In this document: positions 47,216 through 59,895 of the stretch, piece after piece
Position numbering within the stretch: position 1 is the first letter of the stretch
Layout of the letters: every line of letters begins with the position of its first letter
Notes under the pieces: generated by a model
What the model saw: only the letters and a program-made list of their open reading frames with translations
The model's database searches: none
What the model was told of the DNA's origin: nothing
Program-made: the position numbers and the translations under genes
Assembly (NCBI GenBank): GCA_949752745.1
Contig: OX457031.1
Coordinates: 48,580,162 to 48,644,161, forward strand
Source of the DNA: Protula sp. h YS-2021
Taxonomy: Eukaryota > Annelida > Polychaeta > Sabellida > Serpulidae
Direction: 5' to 3'
Length of the DNA stretch: 64,000 nt

Positions 47216-48227
47216 TGTTCATGCTGTGATCATGTTGAGGTGGCCATGAGGGGACTATCCTGTGATGCTGTGATCATGTTGAGGTGGCCATGAGGGGACT
47301 ATCCGGTGATGCTGTGATCATGTTGAGGTGGCCATGAGGGGACTATCCGGTGATGCTGTAATCATGTTGAGGTGGCCATGAGGGGACTATCCGGTGATGC
47401 TGTAATCATGTTGAGGTGGCCATAAGGGGACTATCCGGTGATGCTGTGATCATGTTGAGGGGGCCATGAGGGGACTATCCGGTGATGCTGTGATCATGTT
47501 GAAGTGGCCATGAGGGGACTATCCGGGGATGCTGTGATCATGTTGAGGTGGCCATAAGGGGACTATCCGGTGATGCTGTGATCATGTTGAGGTGGCCATG
47601 AGGGGACTATCCGGTGATGCTGTGATCATGTTGAAGTGGCCATGAGGGGACTATCCGGGGATGCTGTGATCATGTTGAGGTGGCCATAAGGGGACTATCC
47701 GGTGATGCTGTGATCATGTTGAGGTGGCCATGAGGGGACTATCCGGTGATGTTGTGATCATGTTGAGGTGGCCATGAGGGAACTATCCGGTGATGCTGTA
47801 ATCATGTTGAGGGGGCCATGAGGGGACTATCCGGTGATGCTGTAATCATGTTGAGGGGGGCATGAGGGGACTATCCGGTGATGCTGTGATCATGTTGAAG
47901 TGGCCATGAGGGGACTATCCGGTGATGCTGTGATCATGTTGAGGTGGCCATGAGGGGACTATCCGGTGATGTTGTGATCATGTTGAGGTGGCCATGAGGG
48001 GACTATCCGGTGATGCTGTGATCATGTTGAGGTGGCCATGAGGGGACTATCCGGTGATGCTGTGATCATGTTGAGGTGGCCATGAGGGGACTATCCGGTG
48101 ATGTTGTGATCATGTTGAGGTGGCCATGAGGGGACTATCCGGTGATGCTGTGATCATGTTGAGGTGGCCATGAGGGGACTATCCGGTGATGCTGTGATCA
48201 TGTTGAGGTGGCCATAAGGGGACTATG
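47216..48227. repeat. 44-bp minisatellite, about 23 copies
   Basis: The unit is built on TGATCATGTTGAGGTGGCCA then TGAGGGGACTATCCGGTGA. It is highly homogeneous with a few shared variants (GGTGGCC/GGGGGCC, GTGATC/GTAATC), pointing to recent expansion. Confidence 0.95.
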
Positions 48228-48692
48228 ATTAAACTAAACCAAATTCACAGTATGAAAAGGGAACTGGATTCCAGATTAGTGGAAAACAGAGGGAAAGAAG
48301 ATTGTAATTACTTTTTATTATATGCCAAGCGGGCCGTACCCAAAGAAATAATAGAAAAAAACCAAGGTTGAAGTATTTTCGGATACGTATTGCACCCCGC
48401 CTCCTTTTAAGCATATTTTCCATACCTCTGTTTTCACCTTGAATAAGGACGCAAAAACTGGGCCAGTCACTGTCAAAATAAGTTAAAAAAGTTTTCAGAT
48501 TTATTATCTTGTTAATAAATACAGTTATTCCTAAAACGTACTAACACTAACAGTGCCAAACGAAAACCCACCACCAGTGGCGTCACTCATACCGCATCGT
48601 CCCAATTAAACATACACAGAGGTTAAAAAGTTTGTCATAAACTAAACAAATTAAAACGAAGGTATCCATAAATACGTCATTCTATGCAAGTG

Positions 48693-48827
48693 GAATGTTA
48701 TTTATTAATTTTTATTTATTTATTTTTTTATTATATTTTTTTTTTGCCTTTAGCCTGCGGGCATATTCGAGGCCGGTCGCTATGACCTTTCGACTTCAGG
48801 CAAAAAATAAATAAATAAATAACATTC
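48693..48827. mobile_element. Small 135-bp MITE-like inverted repeat
   Basis: Ends GAATGTTATTTATT and AATAAATAACATTC are inverted. The core is 'gcctgcgggcatattcgagg' with a second imperfect inverted block. Confidence 0.55.
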
Positions 48828-48839
48828 TAAACACATAAA

Positions 48840-50179
48840 ATGAAGTGATACTATTGTACTTCACAGCTTCTTCTATGAAACGTTAAAGTAAGGATTTATT
48901 AAATTCGAGCCACTGATGAGTTTAACAATATTCAAAAAGGTGATAATTCTAAAAGCTGTAATGCAAACCGTGTTTTCACAAATAACATACTTTCTAATGT
49001 TATAAGGCTTATATTGGTCCATCTGTTATAACCGAAATCACTCAATCACTCAATTAAGCGAAAAAAAACCCGAACGGTTCGAAAAAAAAAACGGCATGAC
49101 ATCACTGCCTTTCAAAGCAGCACAATGGTCTATTCATGATCAGAACACGCCCTTATTTAATTAGTTAAAACGCCACGAGTGTGACCACATATTAGTAACA
49201 GAAGTTGTTTCACTATTTTGCTATGCATATTTCTCGCTGCACCCACATGCATGGCTGATGGCATTCTATCTGTACGTTCGGACCACATCGTTAAGTACAT
49301 GATGCTCTATATACTGGTCGTTCCTGCTTTGTCGCATCCCCCGGGTGAGAGTGGAGGGTGGTACTTGCCTTCAAATTGGTTATCGTGCGCATCCATTTCC
49401 TTTCAAAACAAACAAAACAGAGTGCCAGGTTTGAGAAATACCCCTCTTTCTAACCAAACGTAGACACCCTATAAATTTCAGACACTAAACGCAGAATTTA
49501 CCCACACCCCTCCCCCTCACCGAAATTGGCATTCCGTATGGAACCCGCTTTTTTTCGACCTGCATTGTAACACATATGGTATCAAGTGCCCCCTCCCCCC
49601 TGCGGCAAATAAGTTTCTGAACACTAGATATGTAAAAAGTTAGCACATTCAAATTATACACAAAACGCCGGGGCTGCTGTTTTAAAGTATCTAACGTTTT
49701 GTTAAGTTTTAAATGAAATGAAACGAGCGAGACAAATTATATGTAACATTTACTGAGACGGTAGCAACAGAAGACTCGTAAAATAAAGGCATATTAAATT
49801 ATAGCCCCCCCCCCCCCCCCCCCCCCCAGTTACACTTTTGAAATTTATATAGCTTTAAAAAAAAAACATGTATTTTTCTTGACTTCTTTAAAAAGGAATG
49901 TGCCATAGATTTGGACTTTGGCTGTTGTAAATCTTTCTGTGTTGTATTGAGGATTGTGACGTACGTCTCCGTCAAGGTTTTCTTGGTCGTTAGATGCTAT
50001 AAAAATAGGAAATACCTTTCAGATAGTGAAATTTTCTATACATGTGCCTAAACAAGTAGGGGGCGGGGGTTGGGGGAGAGCGGGAGTACCAACAACGCCT
50101 TAACCCGCAAACATGGAATAATGAATGAAATTGCAAGAAATTATGACTACAATTTACCAGCTTTTGTCAATAATGTAAC

Positions 50180-50180
<1 letters not shown>
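48840..50180. other. No feature seen
   Basis: A/T-rich intergenic DNA with a C run at about 49805-49827. Confidence 0.5.
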
Positions 50181-50183
<3 letters not shown>

Positions 50184-50262
<79 letters not shown>

Positions 50263-50278
50263 GTGTGTGTGTGTGTGT
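50184..50278. repeat. (CT)n followed by (GT)n microsatellite
   Basis: About 76 bases of CT then about 16 of GT. Confidence 0.95.
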
Positions 50279-50289
50279 CCCTTATCTTT

Positions 50290-52070
50290 TTTCATTATAT
50301 GGGCACAAGGTGTATTCTCTACATATCTCTTTTTTTTCAATGCAAGATATATTAAGTTTATGTTACTAGGCTGGTCTCCATTTATTGTCGTGTTATTTAT
50401 AAATTTTGAATGTGAATGCAGAAATAATTGTTCTGTCGTAAACCACGATGGAGGAAAAAGTGGGTTAAATTCCATTCAGTTAGTTATTACATCTTTGTTG
50501 TGTGCCGTTGTAAACAGAGCCCTTGCCATATCGTAAACTTCTAACTGGCGACATGGGCTGTAGAAGAAGTATTTGGAGAATAATTTATAAGGTCTTGATC
50601 TATTTGAATAAGACAATTTTATAGCGACATTGAGCTCCAAAACCGTGTAGGAATTAACGCATGAAGCGACATTGATCGTGTACTGCTCAGGGCGTGGGGG
50701 TCAAAGTAAATCTTGTTTTACTCCATTCACGAATTAGCCTAAATATCATTACGGCACGAACTGATTTGTTTGCATGAACTCTGCCTATACTGTGAGTATT
50801 TTAATGGCTGTGTCGTTTAATTTCAGCCTGTTGATGTAGTTTTACAAGTCAGCATAGTTAGTAACAAGAAAGTTCACTTATCTGAGCGATATGTACTACA
50901 GGATATAACGTACTAAAACAATCAGATAAACGAACAGGAAAAATTACTAAAACAAGCCTGCGCAACTTGGATATAAATATATAGGTATGTACATTGCAAT
51001 GTCCACCCCAAGGCCATGGTGGAGCAATTCCTTGTTTCTGCAGTAAGACTAGAGTTGCTTCAGTTAAGTCTGATCGAATTGTAGGGGTGGTCTAAGCTAG
51101 CGTTTTAAGGACTTCAAATACCTGTTAGTGATGTAAGCGTTGTAACATCATTTTTACGTTTGTATATACTGTTAGTATTTTTTTGTTATGTATAATATTT
51201 GATTTTTTTTTATAAATTGCGATAAGTAATAGCTTGAAGGTATAGACATTAAGCAGAATTAGAACTTTTGACTTTGGAGAACTATTGATCCTCCTAGAAT
51301 TAGAAGTAGAGAGATTAAAAACATTTGGCCCATCATTCTTTTTCTATACAATTCCAGTCAATACTCGTGTAGACAAAACTTTAAAAAGACAGAATACACT
51401 GAAATAGAAAAGGAAAATAATTTCTGTGCATGCCTATGATGATAACACAAACCGATGGCAAATTGGGGAGGGTTGTAATGTCTGTTTAGAAACTTGAAAA
51501 TCAATACGAAGGAAGGGCCAGGAATCTGCTTTTTCTACCGCCACCTTTCCAAAAGTTCCAAAAGTTTAATTTTTGCTCACGCCACTCAACTTACATTTGC
51601 TTTTTGTAATCACTGCTTGACCCAACCCGTTCTCCGAGTGGCAAAAGGATAGTGTGTACTGCACGGTAAGTTTATAAATAGATAAGTAACATATCATATA
51701 TATGCTGACCGCGCTGTTACACATAGTGAAAGCATAATAAAATACTACATAATTATCACCACGGCCAATTATAACATGTACCAAGTGACAATGTACTCGC
51801 TTATTAAGAAATGAAAAGTAAATTTTTCGTTCTCTAACCGCGTACAAAGCTTCACGTTGCTGTGTGACTTACAGGCGACGATACGGTATTGGGAAGTAGC
51901 TGAGAGGGAATAACACATTATTTCCGCCCTGGTTGGCTACACAGGGCATAATTATGTGTGTTGAAGTTATAATTGCAATAGACCATGTGACCACTGTGCT
52001 TTGAATTGGATTTCTGAAAGCCAATGAACTCACCGCAGTGCGGTTTGTTCACAAACCTTCCACGCATACC
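50290..52070. other. No feature seen
   Basis: A/T-rich intergenic DNA, no supportable frame. Confidence 0.5.
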
Positions 52071-52099
52071 CGATGTCAGGGGCGAGCAGGATTGTAGCT

Positions 52100-52500
52100 G
52101 TCTTCTTGTTCAAATGTACCTGTTTCTTTGCCACTGTTTTTGGTGAATTTGGACACAACTGCCACTACCCAGGGAACATTCCTGCCAAATTTCAAAACGA
52201 TAAGACCAGAAATGTAACAGGAGTAGCATTTTTTAATGTTTTCTTACATTTTGCCCTTTTTGGTCAATTTGGGCCAATTCACCAATGAAAATACAAGCCA
52301 TTGAACCTCATTTGCAGGAAAAGTAGCATTTTTTTTGTGTGTGTGTTTTTAATATTGCCTTTTTAGCCGGTTTTGGCCACATCACCAAAAATAAATAAAG
52401 ATGTAAAAACTGAGTGAAGACTTTGTAGGGAATATTACTACCAAATGTCAGAACTATCAGACCACAAATGTAAGAGGAGTAGTATTTTGAAAAAAATGTT
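52100..52500. repeat. Degenerate direct repeat
   Basis: The block 'gggaacattcctgccaaatt...agaccagaaatgtaacagga' at about 52172-52222 recurs as a diverged copy at about 52428-52484. Probably dispersed-repeat debris. Confidence 0.5.
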
Positions 52501-52523
52501 TACACATACACTCACACACACAT

Positions 52524-52534
<11 letters not shown>

Positions 52535-52569
<35 letters not shown>

Positions 52570-52578
52570 ATATATATA
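52535..52578. repeat. (CA)n/(TA)n microsatellite
   Basis: A TA run of about 40 bases preceded by CA-rich sequence. Confidence 0.9.
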
Positions 52579-52699
52579 AATATAAGTAAAATTGGTTCGA
52601 AGCAGGTACGTGATCTGACGAGGCAAATCAATCGTGTGCTAAGGCCAACATGCTATAAACCTCGTGACTGCTTCTGTTTTTATTATGATGTTCACTGCA

Positions 52700-53660
52700 T
52701 AAAATAAGTCACATTTGACTGGAACATATGGTAAAATATTATGTGTTTATTTTGCTGACACTCAGCACAGGTGTTTTAATCAGTGGGTGAATGTGTTATT
52801 GTGTTGTCAACAGTTACCAGCATATTTCTACCTATTTGCCTCTATAAATTGCACATATTTTTTGCTGTTCGATTACATTATCTACGTTTTCTTTATGTTC
52901 TGTCATATGATCAAATAACATTTCAAGGAATTCGTGTGCAAGATGAAATTTTACTTGAAAGCATGAGACAGGGTTTTTACCATAATAACATGTTTTTCAT
53001 GAATTCAACCATTACAAGTCGACCTGTGCACCATAAGAACACATTTAAAACGGTGTGAATAGGGTGTATAACTAAAGAATTGTTCGCAACCTCCAGCTAC
53101 AGGATTTCGAGACCTGAGCCGCTTTCGAAACGAACAGGAGAAATCCTGCATCCTCACCACCACCACCAACCCCTCCCCCCTCCACCCCGCAAGTGATTTT
53201 TATACGCCTTTCCATAAGGTTTCACATAGTACAACCCATTACTCTCATAAAGCTTCATACAGCAGAGGTTTACATAGCCATTCTGGTGAGTAAGAACACT
53301 TATTCTTTATAGCATTCGAAACAGTGTCTGTATCCACTACTACGGTACTTCGAAACTTGGGTTATACCTGTAAGTGAAATATTCAAGCATCCGTAAGTGA
53401 TAATGGCATTCTTACCGAATGCTGACGAGTGCAGATCAAATTCTGCCGAAAATGCGATGCCCGTCATGCAAATTTACAAACATGAGCATTTTGGCTTGTT
53501 TTGTTTTGTGCCGAAAGTTGAGTTTACATCCGCTTTGAGGGTATCGGGTGACGTCATAGGGATTCTCTTCATAGACGTTGTAGCGTTGATTGCTTCTGAA
53601 TTTAGACCGCCACCTGTAAAATGACAAGGGAACGCGAAAACCTGTTTATTTTATGCTTCA
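52700..53660. other. No feature seen
   Basis: Intergenic DNA without recognisable genes. Confidence 0.45.
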
Positions 53661-53670
53661 TTTAGAGATT

Positions 53671-54345
53671 TTCTATTGAGACCTCACGCCGGATTCTGTA
53701 CCTATAGAGGTGTTCTATTGAAACCTCACGCCGGATTCTGTACCAATAGAGGTGTTCTGTTGAGACCTCACGCCGGATTCTGTACCTATTAAAGTGTTCC
53801 ATTGAGACCTCCCACCGGATTCTGTACATATAGAAGTGTTCTGATGAGACCTCACACCGTATTCTGTACCTATAGAGGTGTTCTGTTGAGACCTCCCACC
53901 GGATTCTGTACCTATAGAGGTGTTCTGTTGAGACCTCACACCGGATTCTGTACTTCAAGAGGTGCTCTATGTGAGACCTCACACCGGATTCTGTACCTAT
54001 AGAGGTGTTCCCTTGAGACCTCACACCGGATTCTGTATACTATAGAGGTGTTCTGTTGAGACCTCACACCGGATTCTGTACCCATAGAGGTGTTCTGTTG
54101 AGACCTCACACCGGATTCTGTACTTAAAGAGGTGTTCTGTTGAGACCTCACGGCGGATTCAGTACTTATAGGGGTGTTCTGTTGAGACCTCACACCGGAT
54201 TCTGTGCCCATAGAGGTGTTCTGTTGAGACCTCACACCGGATTCTGTGCCCATAGAGGTGTTCTGTTGAGACCTCACACCGGATTCTGTACCTATAGAGG
54301 TGTTCTATTGAGACCTCACACCGGATTCTGTACCTACAGAGCGTG
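53671..54345. repeat. 42-bp minisatellite, about 16 copies
   Basis: The unit contains GAGACCTCACACCGGATTCT then GTACCTATAGAGGTGTTCTG. A period of 42 keeps frames open on both strands (14-residue repeats), but there is no start context, splice support or homology, so it is treated as noncoding. Confidence 0.93.
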
Positions 54346-54399
54346 TGATGGTAAACAGCGTTTTCATCGGCCCACTTAAGCAATGCATAGAATAGAACT

Positions 54400-55580
54400 A
54401 CCAGTCAGTGAACTTTCGGATTTATCTTTAAAAACATCTGTCAATTTGGTGTGACCTGTGCTAATGGTTTAAAGACAAACACAAAGAGTACAGCTTGTAT
54501 ATTCTTCTAAGTGGTTTGTAAATAGCTATGCGAAACTCGGATAATGAAAAGCAAAATTAGGCTTTTTAAGACGACGGCAGGGCACATTGTGACAAAAGAG
54601 CGTATTGTGACAATGGGGCGCATTGTGATATTTTTTCAATGAGGTGTCTTTCACCATTCTGTTGATGGATCCCAGAGTCTGAATTTTTTCAGATGACTAG
54701 AAAATGAACGAGTTTGTTTGCTTTTTTTGTGGGGGGGGGGGGGGAGAGGTGATTACAGTCTCACAAACCCTCTTATAAGCCCCCCCCCCCCCCTCCCCTT
54801 GTTCCAAAGTTAAAGCCTAAGACCTCTAATTACACCCTCACTCAGGGTGTACAGCATATATTAAAACCCACGAATATTTAATATTTAGGATCCTGAAACC
54901 TAACCTCCCAAAAACTCGATGCACTGATCGGAATTCTCTAACAACCTCTTGCACTGTTAAAAAAACAAAACAAACCCAATATATACACGTGAACAAGTAA
55001 AATGATCATGCAGCCCACGCAGTGGAATAACGAAGGCATAATGTAAGCTCTCTGTTGCCGAGTACTTTCTAAATGGTTACCCTTTTTTTGGCTAAACGCA
55101 AAATGAATTTGACTTCGGTGTTCAGACGAACTGTCGGTTCATTAGCTAAATCTAAAATTATTAGAAAATAATCAAGTACATCAGAAGGTATGAAAAGAAG
55201 GAAGCGAGGTGCACAACTCCGTTGTGAAATAGTTAATGGCAAACACTATTTTCACTTTCAAAAAAAAAAACAAACAAGCAAAAAAAAAAAAACAAACATG
55301 AGAAACGATTTTCTTTGTGGGAGGGTACAGTGGGGTTAGATAATAAAACTGGCAGGTGACAATGACATATACATTTTGAAAAACGTTACAACTTTTTATT
55401 CACTCCATTCCTTAACACGCAAAGACACGTCTGCTTGCAAAAAAAAAGTAAATATTATCAAACAGACTGCTGTGTGAAAAACTAGGAGGTTTCAGGTTAT
55501 AACGTTATAGGAGGCAGCATATGTAAATAAAAATGCGCATGATGTAAAATGGGCTAAGACAACATGACTGAGACCATAAG
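54400..55580. other. No feature seen
   Basis: A/T-rich DNA with facing G and C homopolymers at about 54732-54792. Confidence 0.5.
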
Positions 55581-55581
55581 T

Positions 55582-55740
<159 letters not shown>

Positions 55741-56212
55741 TAAACACACAATATAAGATAACACTTTAGTTGTTAGTTCAGATTTCGTATAGTGACGTTG
55801 AGAGGTTACACAAAGTTATCAAAATTTAAATAGGTTCACAGGCTTTTTTTACATACAACTTTGTACAAAATTTCTGTCTGTTCCCCGATTTAGCTAATCA
55901 TGACTTTAAAAAGTTTTGACAGGCGGACAGAGATAATATTAAAGAATATTTGGCCCCTCCTCACTTAAAACACATATGTAGTTTGGGTGGTGAAGAAAAA
56001 GCCAAACAAGCACAAAAGCTGGTGTTTATACACAGGAGGGCGCATCTGTGTCATGCATGAGGTCACATGAGGGGGGGGGGGGGGGGGAGGAGGGGCGGTC
56101 TGCTTTATAATGCCCGTTTATGGTTCGTTATTTACAGATGTATTGATTTTATGTTCCAGTCCCAGCAGCTGACGATGTGACAGCGCCGGGAGGTCGGATA
56201 TAAACAATCAAA

Positions 56213-56234
56213 ATGGTGGATGCTGGCTTGATAG
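56213..56234 (+). CDS. Membrane protein exon 1
   Basis: Start codon in context AAAATGG, encoding MVDAGLI plus one base, followed by donor GTAACA. A GC box GGGGCGG lies about 115 bases upstream at 56092. Confidence 0.65.
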
Positions 56235-59200
56235 GTAACACAATTCATTAACAATATCATTCGGGCAATTTGCTATTTTTTTTTTTACAAAATTAGCTTC
56301 ATTTTCGATACACCCTTTGTTTAGCATTTGACCGAATCGTATACAAACTGTGTTTTTTAACCTATCATACAAGTTTATCGTGTTTTGTTACGAGGTATGA
56401 GGACAAAATGCCTTCGAAAAATACCGCGCCTCGACCCGATCCAGAACCAATCATTAAGTAGGCACCGGGAATTTTCAGGCATTTTAATCATCCAAAATGA
56501 CACATATTATCCGTGGCGTCAACCTGCGTCTTGCCGCTGATGAGCGGCACTGTTCATAACTACGAAGCTCTATCTTCTTCATTTTTAGCACTTTGTTTTC
56601 ATTTATCAGTGCGAGGTTATTGCTAATTTTGTGCTACTTTTTGAATAAATTTGTGCGATTTTTTAAAATTAGCATTTTTATTAAAAAATTATTTTTAAAA
56701 ATAGTAAAACGAAGTGTTAAAAATATGTTGAAAGTTTTTCAAAAAAAAAAAACAACAAATTTTCAACAACCTAAAGGTGAAACTGAGATCCTGTTTCTTG
56801 TCACATGATCTTGTCACATGATGAGCTTGTTTATGTAAAATGGCGGCACACAACAAACAAACAAACAAAACAAAATAAAAACAAACAAAAATAAAAAACA
56901 AACTGATCATGTGACAAGAAGACCGAAAAAACATGGTTTCAGTTTCACCTTTGGGTTGTTGAAAATTTGTTAATTTATTTTAAAAAAAAACATTGAATTA
57001 CACAAATTTTGAACACTTCTTTTTACTAATCTTTTACTAATTTTTCAATAAAAATGCTAATTTTTCAAAAAATTTTGCACAAATTTATTGAAAAAATCGG
57101 CAATAACTTTGTACTGAAAAATGAAAACAAAGTGCTAAAAAATTATCAAAATAAAGCTTCGTGCATAACTGTGTTGTTTGTTTACAGCGGGTATTGTGGT
57201 GGGTATCAGCACAGCGACACTGCTCATAACTGTGCTGTGTGTTTACAGCGGGTATTGTGGTGGGTATCAGAATAGCGTCGCTGTTTATAACTGTGTTGTT
57301 TGTTTGCAGCGCGTATTGTTGTGGTGGGTATCAGCAAACCACACTGTTTATAACTGTGGTGCTTGTTTACAGTTTGTAATGTGGAGGGTATCGGCGTAGC
57401 GGCGCTGTTCATAACTGTACTGTTTGTTTATAGCGGGTATTGTGGTGGGTATCAGCATAGCGGCGCTGCTGATAGCACTGCTCATCATCATTATCCTGTA
57501 CTGCTGCATTTACAGGAAAAAACAGTGAGTCGTTTTCCTTTTTTCCTAAAAATTTTCAGCAAAAATTTAAATGAAACGTATCATTACTATAACCCAACAA
57601 AGTGGATTAAAAGTTTGCAATATTATAATGATCATAACATCACATAACCACATTCAGGATATAAACAGAAAGAACGCTTGTCACTCGATCGTGGCATTAT
57701 CTGACTTTCATCTTTGGTGCAGGAAACGATGGAAGAAAGGTCACGTGATGTCAAATGGCACACCAATAGTCTATAGCAAGCCGCAGCCAGCGGATGTGAT
57801 CAGCAGCACAAGCGAGAACATATTTGAGGTGCCTCCAGTGGTCACTAAGCAACCATCTGTGTATTCATTGCAGAATGGCTCCACCCTTGGAGGTATAAAA
57901 GTTCGAATTAGGAAAAAAATCCACCCCCCCCCCCCCCCTCACGTCAGTTTTTGCGACACCCGGAGAACATTTCCACATAGAATTCAATTCATTTCAGGAC
58001 ATTTTAAAAAAACAAATAAAATCATGGCAGCATTTACTGAAGTTCTGAACTTTGATGTTGAATGCATTTTATTTTAACAAATTTTATTACTTTGAGACTG
58101 TCCTTACCAATATATCAATCGAACTTTAACAGCAAGGATACAAATTCTGTTTTTTTTTGTTTTTTTTTTGTTTGTTTTTTTGTTTTTTTTTTTTTTGTTT
58201 TGTTTTTTTTTACTCAGGTATAAGAATTGTTGGTAAAAACATCCAAATAGACTAATAAAATATTAAACTATCATAATTTAAAAAGAACCATTTAATGGTA
58301 TACAGTTCAAAGTTAAATTCTAATCAATCACATATCAATTTTTTAAAACTTTTAAAAGTTTTTTTGTGTGTGTGTATGTGACGTCATGTGTGTCAGGAGG
58401 CAGCGTGATCCTTCAGCCGGCATTTAAGTCGAACTACGACACGACCGACCGCGCCTTCCGCACCTTGCCGGCGCGGACTACACACAAGCGCAAGGCAACC
58501 AAGGCTAAGCGATTGCTCTCCGACGAGATGTGGAACAGCAAATTTAAGGTACGTTTCGACTGAAAGGTGGCAGTATCATGCCTATATGTAGCAGTCATGT
58601 CTCGTCGAGTGCCACATAAACACACTTTTCACGTTTTCCTATTGAATTAATGCACAGCCGTATAGGATTTTGGCATATAGTAGGTATATGTTCTCCAGTT
58701 TTATTGATATTCAAAATTGTGAAATTATTTGGCACTTTTATAAAAAAAATACCATTTTGGTTCCTGACAATTCCAGTCTGATTGAGACTCTGATTGATTG
58801 GCCAATAGCATTTTCTGTAGTAACTTGCTGGTTTCTACACACAAAACTCTTTCCCTACTAACGGCCAATCCAATCGAATCTCAATCTGAATCACCTGAAT
58901 AAAGCTACAATCACAGAAAAGTCGAGTGGCCTCATGTCTTTGCAATGCAAGATACAGGTTGAAATCAAATTTTGCGTGTGTTTTAGTGAACAAGTGAAGA
59001 ATTACCTGGATTTTGTTACAGAGTTTGGTGAAGAAGAACCACACAAGGAGTATGGATGAGCTAGACGCGCGGCCAGTACGCGTGCAGTACCCGGCGAGTA
59101 TGCGTTCCCGCGCCGTTAGTGAATACGGTAGTCATTACGGCTCCACTCCCTCACTGCTCCGAGTACACAAGGCGGTACCTGTGAAAACTAAAGACAAGAA

Positions 59201-59895
59201 GACTGTTTATGTTATAGACAATAGTACTGCCGTGTCACAGTCTGTTGTCATGGCGCCATCGGGACGCCTCACGCCCCCATTATCGCCCACGCGGCCTGTA
59301 GCCCGTGCTTATGTGTCGCGACAGAGTGCTAATAATAGCTTCGACCTTGTCGACCACACCAACACGCACCTGTTCGACATCGCGTCAATGTCACGTGGTG
59401 CTACGATTACACGCTCTGCCCCACAATCCCCAAAACGTGATGACGTCATCAAATCTGTTGACGTCACTGACAACGATAACCTGCACCTTGTGTGGTCGGA
59501 GACCATGAGGCGGAGGCTTGAACAGAGGGATCGCCATCACAGTGACGCAAGCAGTATGGCGTCGTTACCAAGGCGGCAGCGTGCACCTGGCGAGCATCTG
59601 TACACATATGACATGGAAAAACAAACTCTGACGGTATGCCTTTACTTTTTTTCAATTTTGACGTTCACGCATTATCGGTGAATTATTGGAGAAATTCTCA
59701 ACGCTCAGAATTGTAATAACAATAACAATTAGGCCAATTTATTTACTTATTTTTACTTTGTTTATTTATTTATTTTCTGTCTTACACACTTTAAAGTTAC
59801 ATTTCGCACTGTTTCAAAAGCAGTTTAAATGCACTATTTATCCTTGCGTATTTTTCATATTGACACTTTTATCTTGTTTATTTCAGCAACTATGA
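56213..59895 (+). CDS. Unrecognised single-pass membrane protein, six exons, 351 residues
   Basis: Six exons (56213-56234, 57434-57524, 57723-57892, 58397-58548, 59022-59633, 59887-59895) join with matching phases and GT/AG sites. The protein has only seven residues before a long hydrophobic helix (about residues 8-34), then RKKQKRWKK. That charge pattern predicts N-terminus outside and a 310-residue cytoplasmic tail. There is no signal peptide. The tail is Ser/Arg-rich with a proline motif LTPPLSPTRP (about 228-237) that could bind SH3 or WW domains. An in-frame TAA directly before the ATG (56201-56203) supports the start. I do not recognise the family; a small adaptor or receptor-like scaffold is possible. 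Confidence 0.8.
56582..57141. mobile_element. Foldback MITE in intron 1 of the membrane protein gene
   Basis: TTTTTAGCACTTTGTTTTCA at the left is inverted at the right end. Inner arms 'caacaacctaaaggtgaaac' / 'gtttcacctttgggttgttg' and 'gtcacatgatc' / 'gatcatgtgac' also pair, so the whole 560 bases is nearly palindromic. Noncoding. Confidence 0.85.
57172..57433. repeat. 60-bp minisatellite copying the exon 2 acceptor and exon start
   Basis: Four tandem copies, each with TTGTTTACAG-type acceptor and CGGGTATTGTGGTGGGTATC, leading directly into the genuine exon 2. Confidence 0.93.
57434..57524 (+). CDS. Membrane protein exon 2, transmembrane helix
   Basis: 91 bases from TTTATAG to GTGAGT encoding AGIVVGISIAALLIALLIII and the stop-transfer region. 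The acceptor and first 30 or so bases are repeated four more times upstream. Only this last copy stays in frame with exon 3. Confidence 0.82.
57723..57892 (+). CDS. Membrane protein exon 3
   Basis: 170 bases from GGTGCAG to GTATAA. It continues the basic juxtamembrane segment KRWKKGHVMSNGTPIVYSKP into a Ser/Pro-rich tail. Confidence 0.8.
58397..58548 (+). CDS. Membrane protein exon 4
   Basis: 152 bases from TGTCAG to GTACGT. It encodes GSVILQPAFKSNYDTTDRAF and a basic stretch HKRKATKAKR. Confidence 0.85.
58778..58895. repeat. Imperfect hairpin in intron 4
   Basis: 'cagtctgattgagactctga...attggcc' pairs with 'ggccaatccaatcgaatctc...tctgaat'. A small palindromic repeat. Confidence 0.5.
59022..59633 (+). 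CDS. Membrane protein exon 5, main cytoplasmic tail
   Basis: 204 codons from GTTACAG to GTATGC. G/C-richer than its surroundings, as expected for coding DNA. It ends EHLYTYDMEKQTLT. Confidence 0.87.
59887..59895 (+). CDS. Membrane protein exon 6, stop
   Basis: After acceptor TTTCAG it encodes Gln-Leu and TGA. If exon 5 were unspliced, the frame would add 18 residues and stop at 59681. Confidence 0.65.
   Translation, partial: QL

Noticed and set aside
47216..48227. CRISPR-like appearance of regularly repeated units
   Set aside because: Units are contiguous without unique spacers, and the genome is eukaryotic. The same holds for the other tandem arrays.
53662..54383. Open frames of 14-residue repeats (RSQQNTSxGTESGV-like)
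   Set aside because: 42-bp minisatellite read in several frames on both strands. No splice or homology support.
59305..59655. Other-frame open reading frames over exon 5 of the membrane protein gene
   Set aside because: Shadows of the real exon. They do not fit the splice phases.
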